This document shows, in pieces, positions 11,400 to 23,279 of a DNA stretch of 64,000 bases. The position numbers and the translations under genes are program-made. The notes below the pieces were generated by a model that ran no database searches, was not told the DNA's origin, and saw nothing but the letters and a program-made list of their open reading frames with translations. Within the stretch, counting starts at the first letter, position 1. Each line of letters starts with the position of its first letter. Source of the DNA: Tubiluchus corallicola. Taxonomy: Eukaryota; Priapulida; Priapulimorpha; Priapulimorphida; Tubiluchidae. Where the stretch lies: the NCBI GenBank assembly GCA_030141605.1, contig JAQGDQ010000444.1, forward strand, positions 130,720-194,719, read 5' to 3'.

Positions 11400-13027
11400 A
11401 GCAGAAAAAGGAATAAAAAAAACCAAAGTTGTTAAGAGTATCAGACAATTGGGGTATAGACATAACATAAAGTACAATTTCACAATTAGCAGTGCAATAA
11501 TATATATAAAGATGTCATTGTTACTATTTCCATTTTTACTATCTCTATGGCAAAATTCATGGTTAGCATCACTGTAAGTTGGGGTTAAGATCTTCAGCAG
11601 ATATAATAAGCGAGTTTTTACCATTCATATGTATATATTGGTTGGCGAGTTCAACTTGAGTGTAATAGTAGTTTAAGTATTAGTTGTGTAAACAATTCCA
11701 AGACTAGGTATAAAAAGAAATAAGCATATTTTTGTAGTTTGACACAAGGTAATTAATAGACTTGTTTTTGAGCTTCTGAGGAATAGAGTTCCAAATTCGT
11801 GGCCTTGATACTTGAGTGAACGTTGAGCGTTGGTCGTATTGCATCTTTTGACACTGTAGGTATTACTTGATGCAAACCGCGTTTGGTAGTTACGCAAAGC
11901 TGAAGGTTCACTCAAGTATCCATTAAATAGTTTGGGTAGCTTATGATTGTTGAATGTGAAAACAAATTTAGCCATTTCTAGGTTATATATATAAGTTATT
12001 TTTAAAATTGTTAGGTGATTATAATAAGGTGTTGCATGTGAAAACAATGGTCCATGGTCCCTGAAACCAGCAAAGCAGACACCTTTTACATCTTTGTTTT
12101 GAGGTACAGCAACATTGTGCATTATAGTTTTGTTGGCTGATCCCCAAGTAAGTATTCCGTATTGTAAGTAGGGAAAAACTAGTCCGTAATATATTAATTT
12201 CAAAGTTTGCGTTTCTGGGTAGTACCGAAGTTTAAAAAATAATCCTGTTATTTTACAAATTTTATACGTTATATGTTTTATATGTGTACACCAGTTGAAC
12301 TTGCTATCGATAAAGAAACCCAGATATTTTATATCATTCGACCGACTAATAGTTATGTTATTAATATTAATTTGAAAGTTGTCTACATCAGGATTCGGTT
12401 TTTAATTTGAAAAGAGAATAAACTTAGTCTTTTGATAGTTTAATGTTAGTTTATTTGCTTTCAACCAGGTATGTAGTTTATGGATATCAGGTTCAGCCAT
12501 AAGTAGGTTAGTATCATTTGCAAACATTCGTGTATCAAGGTTAGTACAACCAGGGAGGTCATTAATATACAATAAAAATAGTAACGGTCCTAAGGTAGAG
12601 CCCTGGGGAATCCCATATGTGACATGAGCTTTTTGATTTTTGGATTTAGATTTTGTATCTCCATTGGCAGTAAACTGCTTGCGATTCGTAAGATAGAAAA
12701 CAAAGAATTCAAGTGCATGACCTTTTATACCATAGTGGTTAAGTTTATCGATTAGTATATCGTGTTGGACAGTATCAAATGCTTTTTGCAAATCCAGAAA
12801 GATTCCACATGTGTACAATTTATTATCAAAATTTTCTAGTATTCTAACAACTAATTCAGATGTAGCAAGAGCTGTAGAGTATGTTTTGCGAAAACCAAAC
12901 TGAAAATCCGTTAGTATGTTAAATTTTGTTAAGAAAAGGTCAAAACGATTATACACTAATTTTTCATAAATTTTTGATATTGGGTAAAGTAATGAAATAG
13001 GTCAAATGGTTCAGTATATGACATTTT
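11400..13027 (-). mobile_element. 5'-truncated LINE (Jockey/CR1/L2-like), nearly intact RT
   Basis: A minus-strand non-LTR retrotransposon has a 5' truncation near 13027, at the edge of the long inverted repeat that starts at 13031. It covers the RT domain from the PISLL-YPISKIYEKLVYNR segment to the C-terminal conserved region. The 3' untranslated part runs to about 11400 beside a TA-rich tract. The motif order and the PQGSTLGPLLFLLYINDLP box place it in the Jockey superfamily (CR1, L2 or Jockey itself); I cannot say which. No target-site duplication is clear. Confidence 0.85.
11673..13005 (-). pseudogene. LINE reverse transcriptase with one stop codon
   Basis: One reading frame extends from about 13005 to the stop at 11673, interrupted only by a TAA at 12402-12404. 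Landmarks are FGFRKTYSTA, FLDLQKAFDTVQHDIL (motif A), GIPQGSTLGPLLFLLYIND (motif B), the catalytic box and TLNYQKTKF, followed by IKYLGFFID and a C-terminal YGLVFPYLQYGILTWG block. The catalytic box reads FAND, not FADD, because a GAT has become AAT at about 12516-12518. With that substitution plus the stop the copy should be inactive. Few other lesions suggest moderate age. Confidence 0.85.
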
Positions 13028-13030
13028 AGC

Positions 13031-14164
13031 AATTGGCACAAACATTTTAAATTATTAGTCTAGTTACATAAGTCTTTCCAGCAGGTAAGTGAAATGCTAA
13101 GTAATATAGATTTGCACGGAAAGTTTACACACATAGTGACGTCATATAATGGTGCTGTTTAAACAGTATTGCGGGAGATTTAAAATAAAAACAAACGAAA
13201 ATTCCTTTCAACACGAATACGATATGTGCATAAATTGCTGTAAAGTTGTATATTTTTTAAGGTGATATATGAAACCTACTTCAGGTTCCCTTTTTCTTGT
13301 CCTATAAAATACGATTGCAGTGCTTCTGGCAAGTGTGCAAACCTATCTCTGCCACACTTCAGCTTTTGCTTTTTTGTCAATGGGGACGAATTACTACATA
13401 ATTCGTATTTGTATTTTATGTGATCTTGTTTAGCAAAAAATAAAAAATAACTCAATTGAATCGATAGAAATTGCAAACCACGTGATCATTACACAAAACA
13501 GCGACTTAATTATAAATCTTGTGAGGAATTTGAGCTGACCACATATTATAGATAAAGAAAGATTTTCCATCAATTTTCTGTGAAATATTAAATTTTATAA
13601 TACTGGTGGCATATTTTGCAAAGCCCTAAATTGCGGATCACTTCAGGGTCTCCGTGCACAGCTTAATGGATTTGTAAAGTCTTGTAAAGTGTTTGATGTG
13701 AAATGCAGTTCACGCTCTGTGCACAAAGAAAGATGTAATCTTGAGTAATTTCGTCTGGAATTTAATAATGATCGAAAATTATTATCCCGCTTTTGAAATT
13801 TGTAATCTCTACGGGCAACTTCTTCAAAAGCCCTAAATTGCAGACCACTTGAGACGTGCTCCCTGCGCACAAAAGAGAAGCTTAATGGTTTTCAAAATCT
13901 TGTGAAGTATTTGAGTTACACATCAAGAAGGATTTTAATCTTGTCTGGAATTTAATGATTCAAAAGTGCCGAAAATAATAATCCTCGCTTTTGAAATTTA
14001 TAATCTTTTTGGCAAATTCCACATAAGCCCTAAATTGCAGACAACTTGAGACGTGCTCTCTTCACACAAAAGAGAAGATTAATTATAAATCTTTTGAAAT
14101 GTTTACCAGAGTGGCAGGTTACACCCCGCTGACAAAGGAATGTGTATTAATCCCTAATAATTGA
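13031..14164 (-). repeat. Left inverted-repeat arm
   Basis: Inverted copy of 20955-22424. From the outside inward it contains CAGGTAAGTGAAATGC, TTGCACGGAAAGTTT, a TGACGTCATATAAT segment, GGTTCCCTTTTTCTTGTCC, then two to three diverged subrepeats of about 180-190 bp with CTTGAGACGTGCTC and CACAAAAGAGAAG. ORFs within it are shared with the other arm only as nucleotide repeats and are not convincing proteins. Confidence 0.85.
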
Positions 14165-15599
14165 TGTAGCTATAATGACTCACTCAGCTTGCACCTTGAA
14201 TTTAATGCATAAAGGATTAGACGTTGGAAGATCATGTAAAACTTATAGTTAGAATAAAAATCTAGAAATCAGATAACGACAGTTTGAACTCTGTAAAGCT
14301 GGAAGGGCTGTTAGCCTATATTGTTATAGTTAGCGGATAATAAAAGTGCTTATACCCTAGTACCACAGCACACGACTTCCGAGTTAAAATAGCCACTGGC
14401 CAAGGCTATTGTTCATAAGCAGAATTGCAAAGAGAGACGATTGTCACTAGCCCAATTTAACAGTTAGCCTAGAGTGAGGCTATGTGTCATTAGAACAAGA
14501 ACCATAGGAGCCTCGCACGAATGGCGACGAATGTGTCAGGATGATGGTCAGTTAGGCGGCTCTGTTAGCAAGTCACTGAAGATTCCATGTCATCTGACAT
14601 TGGATTCAAAAGAGATTGTCGAGAGAGTTTTAGCGGTTGTCGGTTGCTGGATGTGGCGTTGTTGACATGAGGTTATCGTGACAAGAAGGTCTGTTGCATA
14701 AAAGCTCTTGAGGTAGGAGATTGTTACTATAGCTCAGCGTAGACGAAACTTCTGCATCGTTTGATCTACCAAACCTCTGGTGCTTAGAACGTCTCTAATA
14801 CGAGTTCGGATCTGGCCAATTTCAGTCGCATAAGATTGGCCAGTCTACAAGTTAAGTAGCATTACATTCTACTTAGTAATTGTGAAATAGTTCAAGGTTT
14901 TGATTATACCTTGCAGACGTTGAATAAAGTGAAGATTGTTAAGTAGCAGATGAATTTAATTGATGTGGAACTGTAATTTTTAAGCTGTAATCTATAGACA
15001 CTATTTATAAACCCCACAAGCGAATAAGAAACTGAAACTGTAATTGTCAAACGACATTATCAATCAATTGTTGTTAAGTAATCGTTCAATAAACTTGTAT
15101 ATCATTGTTACCTATTTGTTCGATTTGATTTATAAGATTGAGATTCGTAAGTGCATACTCTTAAAGACGCTGTCTGTCACACGCATCTTTACCCAAGGTT
15201 ATTCACATTGGAGCGGCTTATTGCAGAGCCTTGCTTGAGAACTAGGGAGATACAGATTTACGTTGCAACGCGTATTTCGTGGTTTGAGGGCGTGTGGGAA
15301 CACATCATTGCCTGATCGACACAACCGAAGCTCCAGTAGTCGGGTTATTAATTAATTGGAATTAATTGCCTCATAGCGAGTGTACTAAATTTAATTGTTG
15401 AGGGTAAAAACATTTCTGTTATTATTGTTCGGTAAGAAAAATTATGAATCCATTTAATTTATTTTAATCTATCGTTGTTCCTAACTCTTAGCTTGCCACC
15501 TCTTTTTCCAGGTTTGACATTTTTGCACAAGTGTGATTACAATCCGGTACTTTTAACTCAATTGAAGTATTTCGCCATTCTTTCAGTGGTGCTCCAGGG
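14165..15599. other. Spacer of the inverted repeat, no gene identified
   Basis: This segment is less AT-rich than its surroundings and has no persuasive ORF. It has AATAAACTTG near 15089 and a stretch with LTR-like composition around 14650-15360. I could not find matching LTR ends or a second copy, so I do not call one. Confidence 0.3.
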
Positions 15600-15935
15600 C
15601 GGTGATTTAATTTAAAAAAGTTTATATTCTGTAGACATTCTTGTCTGCATTTGCTTTTCATCTCTTCCTGACATTCACTGGGGTTCCCGAGGTTAGCTAA
15701 TCAAAAAACTTCTGCAGACTATTGACATTCCTGTCTCTATTTGCTAAGCGTCTCTTCTTAACTCTTTCCCTGTGAGTTCCAGGGTGGCAGTTTAACTGAA
15801 CAAAAAACTTCTGCAGACTATTGATATTCCTGTCTCTACTTGCTAAGCGGCTCTTCTTAACTCTTTCACCGGGAGTTCCAGGGTGGCAGCTTAACCAAAC
15901 AATAAATCTTCTGCAGACTATTGATAATATTCTCT
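15600..15935 (+). repeat. Tandem repeat of about 100 bp, about 3 copies
   Basis: CTTCTGCAGACTATTGA starts at 15709, 15808 and 15908. It is separated by TGTCTCTA-TTGCTAAGCG and CTTCTTAACTCTTTC-like words. A diverged echo (TTGCTTAACTCTTTCCCAGG) lies near 17170. Confidence 0.8.
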
Positions 15936-16406
15936 GTCTTTCAGCTCATTCTTTCCAGTATTTAAACAGTAAACAGGGTGTGACTAGTTTACTTTAGAAT
16001 TCTGAAATCTGGTAAATTACTTTTTCACAGTTTAACACAAAGAAGTAAACTATTCATCCATGTTTTAAATCAAATATAGACGTATTAAATTTGAAAGTGC
16101 TTTTATTGGGCGTGATTTTGAAAAATATTTTAGCAAACTTCTTGATCGCGAATCAGTGTCTATAAATCAGATGTTCAAAACTCATTTCACGCGAGGTTTA
16201 ATCCTCATAAAAATGTATCCATATGGCTTATTTGCTGAAATTGTTGCAGAGTTTCCAAAAACATTATTGATTTTGTGAATAATGAAAACATTTAGATAAA
16301 TAAACAACACACTGCATCAGTTTGCATCACTCTGCAAGCAATGATTGAGTCAGCTACTCCAAAAATTTGTAACTGCATTGAGATACTGCTGTGATGTATT
16401 AATCTC

Positions 16407-16622
16407 TCAATTAATCTCATTCATACTTTCCATTTGATCTACTAGAACCTGCTGCTGCTTCACAGTGAAAGTGTTCGTGCCCCAAACCTTCAATTTCTGC
16501 TTTCGCCTTTCACGGGGTGAGTTGTCAGCCAGTTTAGACATAAGTTTAACCGTTTGATTTGCCTCATCAAGAACTTTCCCTCCCCCAATGTCCCCGCATG
16601 TGTGAGTTATTGAATGAACTCA
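16407..16622 (-). other. Open stretch of about 70 codons, unrecognised
   Basis: On the minus strand a frame with no ATG start runs from after a TGA near 16624 to TGA at 16407-16409. The product is hydrophilic with charged, helix-forming composition (segments DEANQTVKLMSKLADN, RERRKQKLKVWGTNTF and KQQQVLVDQMESMNEIN). It reads more like protein than neighbouring ORFs and sits in the foldback-like spacer, so it could be a remnant of an element-encoded protein. No family is recognised. Confidence 0.22.
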
Positions 16623-17449
16623 TTTAAAAGTTTACTTTGCTATTGTTTAGCCTTGTATTTGATTTGGATTATTAAGTAATTGATTACTTTTGATTCGAAT
16701 TACAAATTTTTACAAACTTTACATAGCGAATGTATTTAGAATCGTATAAAAACTGCGTAATTAAAAAATCGTAATCGCACGTGTTATAGCAACTGTACCT
16801 CGGTGAATGTCTGTTATTTGTCTACAACTGCTATGGTGGGTTATAACTTGTCCATGTAGAAAACCGCGACGTGTTTTGTCTTGCACGATTAGTTATCAAA
16901 GAATTTAAAAGAATATCGGTATTTTGGAGTTTAAAGTTTCTCCTGTGCAGAAAGTGACACTAAGACATACGCAATACTTATTGAGGCACTAATAAGAAAT
17001 GGTTATTGCTTCACACTTCTTTGTAGTAAAAATTTTGTCAGTTTTAGTGGAATGTTGTACGTAGATGATTATTAATCTTGTCTGTATTTGCTCAGCTTTC
17101 TTTGTTAAATCTTTCCGAGGTGTGGAATGCAGCCTTTGAAATTCAAGTGTGTAATCACTCTGCTTTATTTGCTTAACTCTTTCCCAGGCGCCTTCTAAGA
17201 TAAATATTGCGGCATCTTGGATTGAAAAGCTCTTTGTAGGAAAGCTTTTGAAGAATATTAAGTATTTGTGAAATCTCTCAAGTTGTTCAAAGTAAAATGC
17301 ATTGATGAATCTATGTTTACACAGTCAGATATTTCTGCTCGCCGAGATGAACCTTAAACTTTACTGTAAACAATGTCCTACTTGTAGGTTCTACATCGAC
17401 TGAAATTATGACGTAACAAGAAGATAATTATAATTATAATGGTGAAGTG

Positions 17450-17960
17450 AAGGCGTCAGAAAACTGAGATATTTTGCAGAGCGGCTTTAGCCTGACTAAT
17501 TATCAAGGGTAACTTCTTAGATGAGCTACTGAACTGTCAGAAGTGTAGCCATGTTTAGTTTAGAAATATCCTTGTTACGACTAGTGCAGATGGCACAGGC
17601 CTGACTAGATATAAGGTAGTCACTGGAGATTTCTTAGCCGAGCAAAACGTTTACATGAATTTTACTTTAAAGAGGGATCTGCCCACAAACGCCAGATAGT
17701 GGCTTTACAGCAAGGGTAGTCTACGGGGGGGGGGCGCTACCACTTCAAGATGGTATTGGTTCTTGTGGGATTCTGTATTAGCAATTGTCGGTTAATCGAA
17801 TTAAATGCAACAACTAAACTAACTGTAGCAAATGTTCGTCTAAGGGCGTATCCTAACTACCAACCACCCTTGGGGAAATGCTAGCAAGTTAATGGGTTAA
17901 GAGTAGCATTCAGGGCTGTGACGTCACGTGTACATTAGCAGCATCCAGGAAACATTTCGT
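17450..17960 (+). repeat. Dispersed repeat related to 53200-53700
   Basis: GGTAGTCACTGGAGA...TTAGCCGAGC near 17617 corresponds to GGTAGTCGCTGCTAA...TTGGCCGAGC near 53263. Further matched words occur in the same order (CTGCCCAC, GTA--CTACGGGGG, GC-CTACC, then CTACCA-CCACCC). A run of about ten G lies at 17725-17735. The nature of the repeat is unknown. Confidence 0.45.
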
Positions 17961-18129
17961 TGCTAAACCTCATGCATAATTTCAATGTCTGGCATGACTT
18001 AAACTCGAGTAGGATCACGTTTATATTGAACATTTATCAATTGTGAATACCATTATTCCATCTGTACCCATGCCACGCTGCATAGTAAGGCAAAGAATAA
18101 ATGAACTTACAGATCGGCATCCCATGGGA

Positions 18130-19060
18130 TAGTCGTCAATAAGTGTGATTGTTGTGGTTGTCAGCAAAAAAGTGTTGTGCGCAGAAAATAAGTGCGGTTG
18201 TGCAGAAAGTAAGTAAATAAGTGCGGTTGTTGTGGCTGTCAGCAAAAAAGTGTGGTGCACAGAAAGTAAGTAAATAAGTGCATTTGCGCAGGAAATAAGT
18301 GCAGTTGTTGCTGTTAACGAGAAAGTGTGCTTGCACAGAAAACAATTGCGGCTGTGATTGTCAGCAAAAAAGTGCGGTTGTGCAGAAAATAAATGCGGTT
18401 GTTGTGGTTGCATAAAAAATAAGTGCGGTTGCGCAGAAAATAAGTTACTAAGTGTGGCAGTTGTGGTGATAGTTATCGAAAAATTGCGGTTGCACAAAAA
18501 AAAAGTAAATAAGTGCGGTTGTTGTGGATGTCAGCAAAAAAGTGCAATTGTGCAGAAAATAAGTAAATAAGTGTGGTTGCACAGAAAGTAAGTAAATAAG
18601 TGCGGCTGTTGTGGATGTCAGCAAAAAAGTGTTGTGCGCAGAAAATAAGTGCAGTTGTGCAGAAAGTAAGTAAATAAGTGTGGTTGTTGAGGTTGTCAGC
18701 AAAAAAGTTTTATTTACTTATCACAACCGCACTTATTTACTTCTTTGCTGTACAACCACACTTTTACTTATTTTCTGCACAACCGCACTCTTTTGCTAAC
18801 TATCAAAACAACCGCACTTAATTACTTACATTCTGCGCAACTGCACTTACTTTTGCTCTGCGCAACCAGACTTTTTTTGCTGACAACCACAACAACTATC
18901 GCACTTATTTACTAGCAACCACAACAACTGCTCTTATTTACTTATTTTCTGCACAACTGCACTTATTTACTTACTTTCTGCACAACCGCTCTTATTTATT
19001 TACTTTCTGCACAACCGCTCTTTTTACTTATTTTCTGCGCACAACACTTTTTTGTGTTCA
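18130..19060. repeat. Satellite with AAGTGCGGTTG-TGCAGAAAAT core, orientation flips inside
   Basis: Units contain CAGCAAAAAAGTGCGGTTG and CAGAAAATAAGTAAATAAG. Up to about 18710 the G-rich strand is on top; from 18715 to 19060 the reverse complement (CGCACTTATTTACTTA...TTTTCTGCACAAC) is on top. The array thus contains a head-to-head switch near 18712. Serine/threonine- or cysteine-rich ORFs are translations of the repeat. Confidence 0.85.
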
Positions 19061-19189
19061 TCATCGCGGTGCCATGAGAACTGTTTTTCGCTGCTCTCTT
19101 TAATTAGCTGTCTGAGAGGCTCTGTTACAGTTGCAAATTGTAAGTTAAGAATTTAGCCATTTAAGAATTTACATGTGTATGTAACCATT

Positions 19190-20070
19190 CCTAATAGCAT
19201 TTGGACTTGCTTTATGCACTTTGGCAATTGTACATATTTACTTATTTTCTATGCAACCACACATATTTACTTATTTTCTATGCAACCACACATATTTATT
19301 TATATTCAATGCAAACGCACATATTTACTTATTTTCTATGCAACCACACATATTTACTTATTTTCTTTGCAACCACACATATTTACTTTTTTTCTATGCA
19401 ACCACACGTATTTACATATTTTCTCTGCAACTGCACATATTTACTTATTATCTATACAACCGCACATATTTACATATTTTTTATGCAACCACACATATTT
19501 ACTTATTTTCTTTGTAACCACACATGTTTACTTATTTTCTTTGTAACCACACATATTTACTTATTTTCTCTGCAATTGCACATATTTACTTATTTTCTTT
19601 GTAACCACACATATTTACTTATTTTCAATGCAAATGCACATATTTACTTATTTTCTTTGTAACCACACATATTTACTTATTTTCTATGCAACCACACATA
19701 TTTACTTATTTTCTATGCAACCACACATATTTACTTATTTTCTATGCAAACGCACATATTTACTTATTTTCTATGCAAATGCACATATTTACTTATTTTC
19801 TATGCAACTGCATATATTTACTTATTTTCTATGCAACTGCACATATTTACATATTTTCTATGCAACCGCACATATTTACTTATTTTCTATGCAACCACAC
19901 ATATTTACTTATTTCCTTTGCAACCACACATATTTACTTATTTTCTCTGCAATTGCACATATTTACTTATTTTCAATGCAACCACACATATTTACTTATT
20001 TTCTATGCAACCGCACATATTTACTTATTTTCTGTGCACATATTTACTTATACAAAAATATCCCCATGAT
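19190..20070 (+). repeat. 29-bp satellite array, about 30 copies
   Basis: The unit is close to ACATATTTACTTATTTTCT followed by ATGCAACCAC. Because 29 is not a multiple of three and the unit has no stop in any plus frame, all three plus-strand frames stay open for hundreds of bases, each giving the same 29-residue periodic peptide. These ORFs are not evidence of genes. The same array exists inverted at 34540-35730. Confidence 0.95.
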
Positions 20071-20459
20071 TTATGTGGACATATGACATATGGGAACTTT
20101 GTGCAACGGTATTTTCTGTTGGTTGTCTTTCCAGATAAATGCGGGAACCAGTTCAGTTGAATTATAATAATTCGTCTCCTGATAACAAGGAAGTTTGAGT
20201 GAAATTTCTAAGAAGTTTAAGCGATTATGTTTGCAAAACATCTTAAGACTGACAGTCCTCATTTCATCAAAATTTTAAAGCAAATAAAGCTGATAGACCG
20301 CGTCCTTTTCAGGGATTATATTAAAGTGCTTAAGATTCCGTGGGAAAAGATTATGCTGCTCTCTAGCCTCCTCTCAACAGCTTGTCTCGAGAAAATAAAA
20401 GTGGAGATTTTTTTCTTGCAAAAATTAATTATTCGTGTAAAAGAATAAAGCTTGTGAAA

Positions 20460-20595
20460 TATAAACAAGAAAAGCAGAGAGAAATCCTCATCGTCATCAT
20501 CATCAGCATCATCAACGTAATTGTCATTGTCATCGTCATCGTCATCATCGTCATCCTCGTCATCATCACCAACAACAACAACAGAAACACTAACT
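20460..20595. repeat. Imperfect (ATC/GTC)n trinucleotide tract
   Basis: CATCGTCATC-type triplets give isoleucine/valine runs on the top strand and aspartate runs on the bottom strand. The same tract follows the 29-bp array in the inverted copy at 34255-34345 and, more loosely, at 31276-31400 and 55820-55890. It is a fixed part of the duplicated block. Confidence 0.85.
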
Positions 20596-20954
20596 GGAGT
20601 GACAGTCAAATGTGGATCAACAGTGACGAGGACAAAATAACAATGACACAGTTATTGTAAAAAAGATATACTTCACAAAACAACAGTGGCAAGCAACAAG
20701 AGTCAACACTTGTGCCAAAAATGTTTTTTTCAAATATCCAAATGTTTTCAAAATTGTTATGCGTTTCTTGTTTTGAGACCTCATTACCTCATTATTGATA
20801 TATTTGATCAAAATCAGACCATTTCAAGATTGGTCATTGCCCATGTAGTTCTCACGCTGCTAACACTGTTGTGTAGCTTTGCTGAACCACTTCAAAGAGA
20901 GAGATTATTATTGTCAGCTTATCAATCATTATTAAATTCCCGACAGAATTATTG

Positions 20955-22424
20955 GGGATTAAAACGTTCCTGCCACTCTGGTAAACACTTCAAAAGATTT
21001 ATAATTAATCTTCTCTTTTGTGTGCAGAGAGCATGTCTCAAGTTGTCTGCAATTTAAGGATTAAAATGTTCCTTTGTCAGCAGGGTGTAACCTGCCGCTC
21101 TGGTAAACATTTCAAAAGATTTATAATTAATCTTCTCTTTTGTGTGCACAGAGCACGTCTCAAGTTGTCTGTAACTCAGGGCTTTTGTGGAATTTGCCGT
21201 AAAGATTATGAATTTCAAAAGCGAGGATAATTATTTTCGGCGCTTTTCAAGTCATTAAATTCCAGACAAGATTAAAATTCTTCTTTGTGTGTAACTCAAA
21301 TACTTCACAAGATTTTGAAAACCATTACGCTTCTCTTTTGCGTGCAGGGAGCGTGTCTCAAATAGTCTGCAGCTCAGGGATTTTGTGGAATTTGCCGAAA
21401 AGATTATAAATTTCAAAAGCGGGGATAATTATTTTCAATCATTATTAATTTCCAGACGAAATTGCTCAAGATTACATCATTCGTTGCGCGTTGGGCGTGA
21501 ACTGCATCTCACCTCAAACACTTTACAAGACTTTACAAATCCATTAAGCTGTGCATTGAGACCCTGAATTGATCTGCAATTTAGGGCTTTGCAAAATATG
21601 CCACCAGTATTATAAAATTTAATATTTCACAGAAAATTTATGAAAACTCTTTCTTTATCTATAATGTGTGATCAACTTAAATTCCTCACAATATTTATAA
21701 TTAAGTCGCTATTTTGTGTAGTGATCACGTGGTTTGCAATTTGACATTTTGTCTTATCAGAAAATATAATCAAACTATTAGCTAGAATTTTCTATAAATT
21801 CAATTCAATTCAATTTTTTATTTTGGTAATTAAGATCACATAAGGTACAAATACAGTACTAAAATGGAATAGAGTACATGAGATAATTGCTACCAGAGTA
21901 AAATATAAATACGGGGTTAAAAAATTAATGCTAATAGATGCTAATTATGTAATAATTCGTTTTCATTCACAAAAAAGCAAAAGTGTGATAGAGATAGGTT
22001 TGCATACATAGATTTACACACATGCCAGAAGCATTGCAATCGTAGATAGGTTTACACACATTCCAGAAGCAGTGCAATCGTATTTTATAGGACAAGAAAA
22101 AGGGAACCTGAAGTAGGTTTCATAAATATCACCTTCATATATTATACAACTTTACAGCAATTTTATGCACATATCGTATTCGGAATTTCGTATTCGTTGA
22201 AAGGAATTTTCGTTTGTTTTTTAATTTTAAATATCCCGAAATACTTTTCAGAAAGCACAATTATATGACGTCATTACGCATATCGGGGAAAACACAGACA
22301 ATGTTAAATTATGTCCCAAAAAACTTTCCGTGCAAATCTATATTACTTTGCATTTCACTTACCTGCTGGAAAGGCTTAAGTAGCTAGACTAATGATTTAA
22401 CATGTTTGTGCCAATTGGAAAAAA
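20955..22424 (+). repeat. Right inverted-repeat arm
   Basis: Reverse complement of 13031-14164, with about one extra 180-190-bp subrepeat. Subrepeats carry GGTAAACA-TTCAAAAGATTTATAATTAATC, CTCTTTTGTGTGCA and CTCAAGTTGTCTG. The outer part has ATGACGTCATTACGC, unlike the shorter left arm. Related arm segments occur at 33135-33910 and in degenerate form at 31600-32580. Confidence 0.85.
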
Positions 22425-23279
22425 ATATCGCTGACTCACCCTCCACGGTGCGCCACTCACTAGCCAGAAACTTATTTTTAATCTTATTGACAAGATACAG
22501 TAATTTAAAATTTTACAAAATTAGTAACATGCATGCTAAGAATGCTCTGATTGTTTTTCAAAATTTACTTAATGTTGTCAAAACTTGTTTCAAACGACCT
22601 ACCATTAAAATGGTCCGTCACTGGACAATTTTTAAAATAAAAAATACTGTTCTGATCAAAATTGCTGATTATTATAATCCGCGTCAAAGGCAATTTTCCT
22701 AGAAAATTTTTGGCCACATGTGACTGGGCAGTATTATCCAACTTTGAAGAGCTTTTCGTAACGTAAAAAAGGAACTCTGATTTGAATCATTGACAATTAT
22801 AATCCAATTTGAGGCCATTTATTTTCATAAGAACATACCAAAGTCTCATAAATGTGAGTGTAATGAACAAACCTGAACAGCTTTTCACAACATACAAGTC
22901 CATTCTAGTTTTTGTAATGCCTGCTGGTTGTATTACAATTTCAATCGAAATTATGTGCAATTAATAAACACATACGAAGTATTTTACAGTTTGAATCTTG
23001 AATGGGATGTGTGAGCAAGTTAAAAGAAGTTCTACATCTTTCAATTTTTTTTTATTTTGACCATAACTGTAACAAATGTTAAGCAGGTTATATTCTGCAA
23101 TGACAATTTATTGAAGTTTATTTAGGTTTCTGTAAATACTTAAAAGGAAGAAAAGATTTGGTAGTAAGATGGTCAACTTTGACAAGTAGTTTGCGCTTAA
23201 AAGTGAAGGAAATTTGTGTTTATTAAAATGTTCAAAAACAAGCATTATTGGCGCCATGTTTCTAGTGCTCAAGGATCTG
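22425..23279. other. AT-rich spacer with small repeat fragments
   Basis: 22535-22640 matches the first 100 bases of the window. A weak tandem duplication of about 125 bp is visible at 22660-22920, with ATTATAATCC and AAGAGCTTTTC/ACAGCTTTTC in register. No gene is supported. Confidence 0.4.

Larger units (their letters stand above)
13031..22424. mobile_element. Foldback-like element with kilobase inverted arms
   Basis: The sequence CAATTGGCACAAACAT at 13031 reappears inverted at the right end, 22424. The match continues inward with about 85 percent identity by eye across 1.1 kb or more (arms 13031-14164 and 20955-22424). The arms contain direct subrepeats, and the 6.8-kb centre carries tandem arrays. 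That architecture matches Foldback/Galileo-type DNA elements, but no transposase was found and no flanking target duplication is obvious. It could instead be an inverted segmental duplication. Confidence 0.5.

Noticed and set aside
14650-15400. Possible solo LTR (AATAAA near 15089 and LTR-like composition)
   Set aside because: No matching second LTR, no clear TG...CA ends and no target duplication could be found.
18021-18702. Possible cysteine-rich secreted protein (CGCAENKCGCCGC-type) and Leu/Thr-rich ORFs
   Set aside because: Both derive from the AAGTGCGGTTG satellite and are not conserved between the array copies.
19175-20160. Five overlapping plus-strand ORFs of 98-153 codons
   Set aside because: All are translations of a stop-free 29-bp satellite; the same peptide appears in all three frames.
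20316-20609. Acidic, aspartate-run ORF on the minus strand (and the similar one at 34238-34498)
   Set aside because: Caused by the GAT/GAC triplet tract; flanks are repeat linkers.
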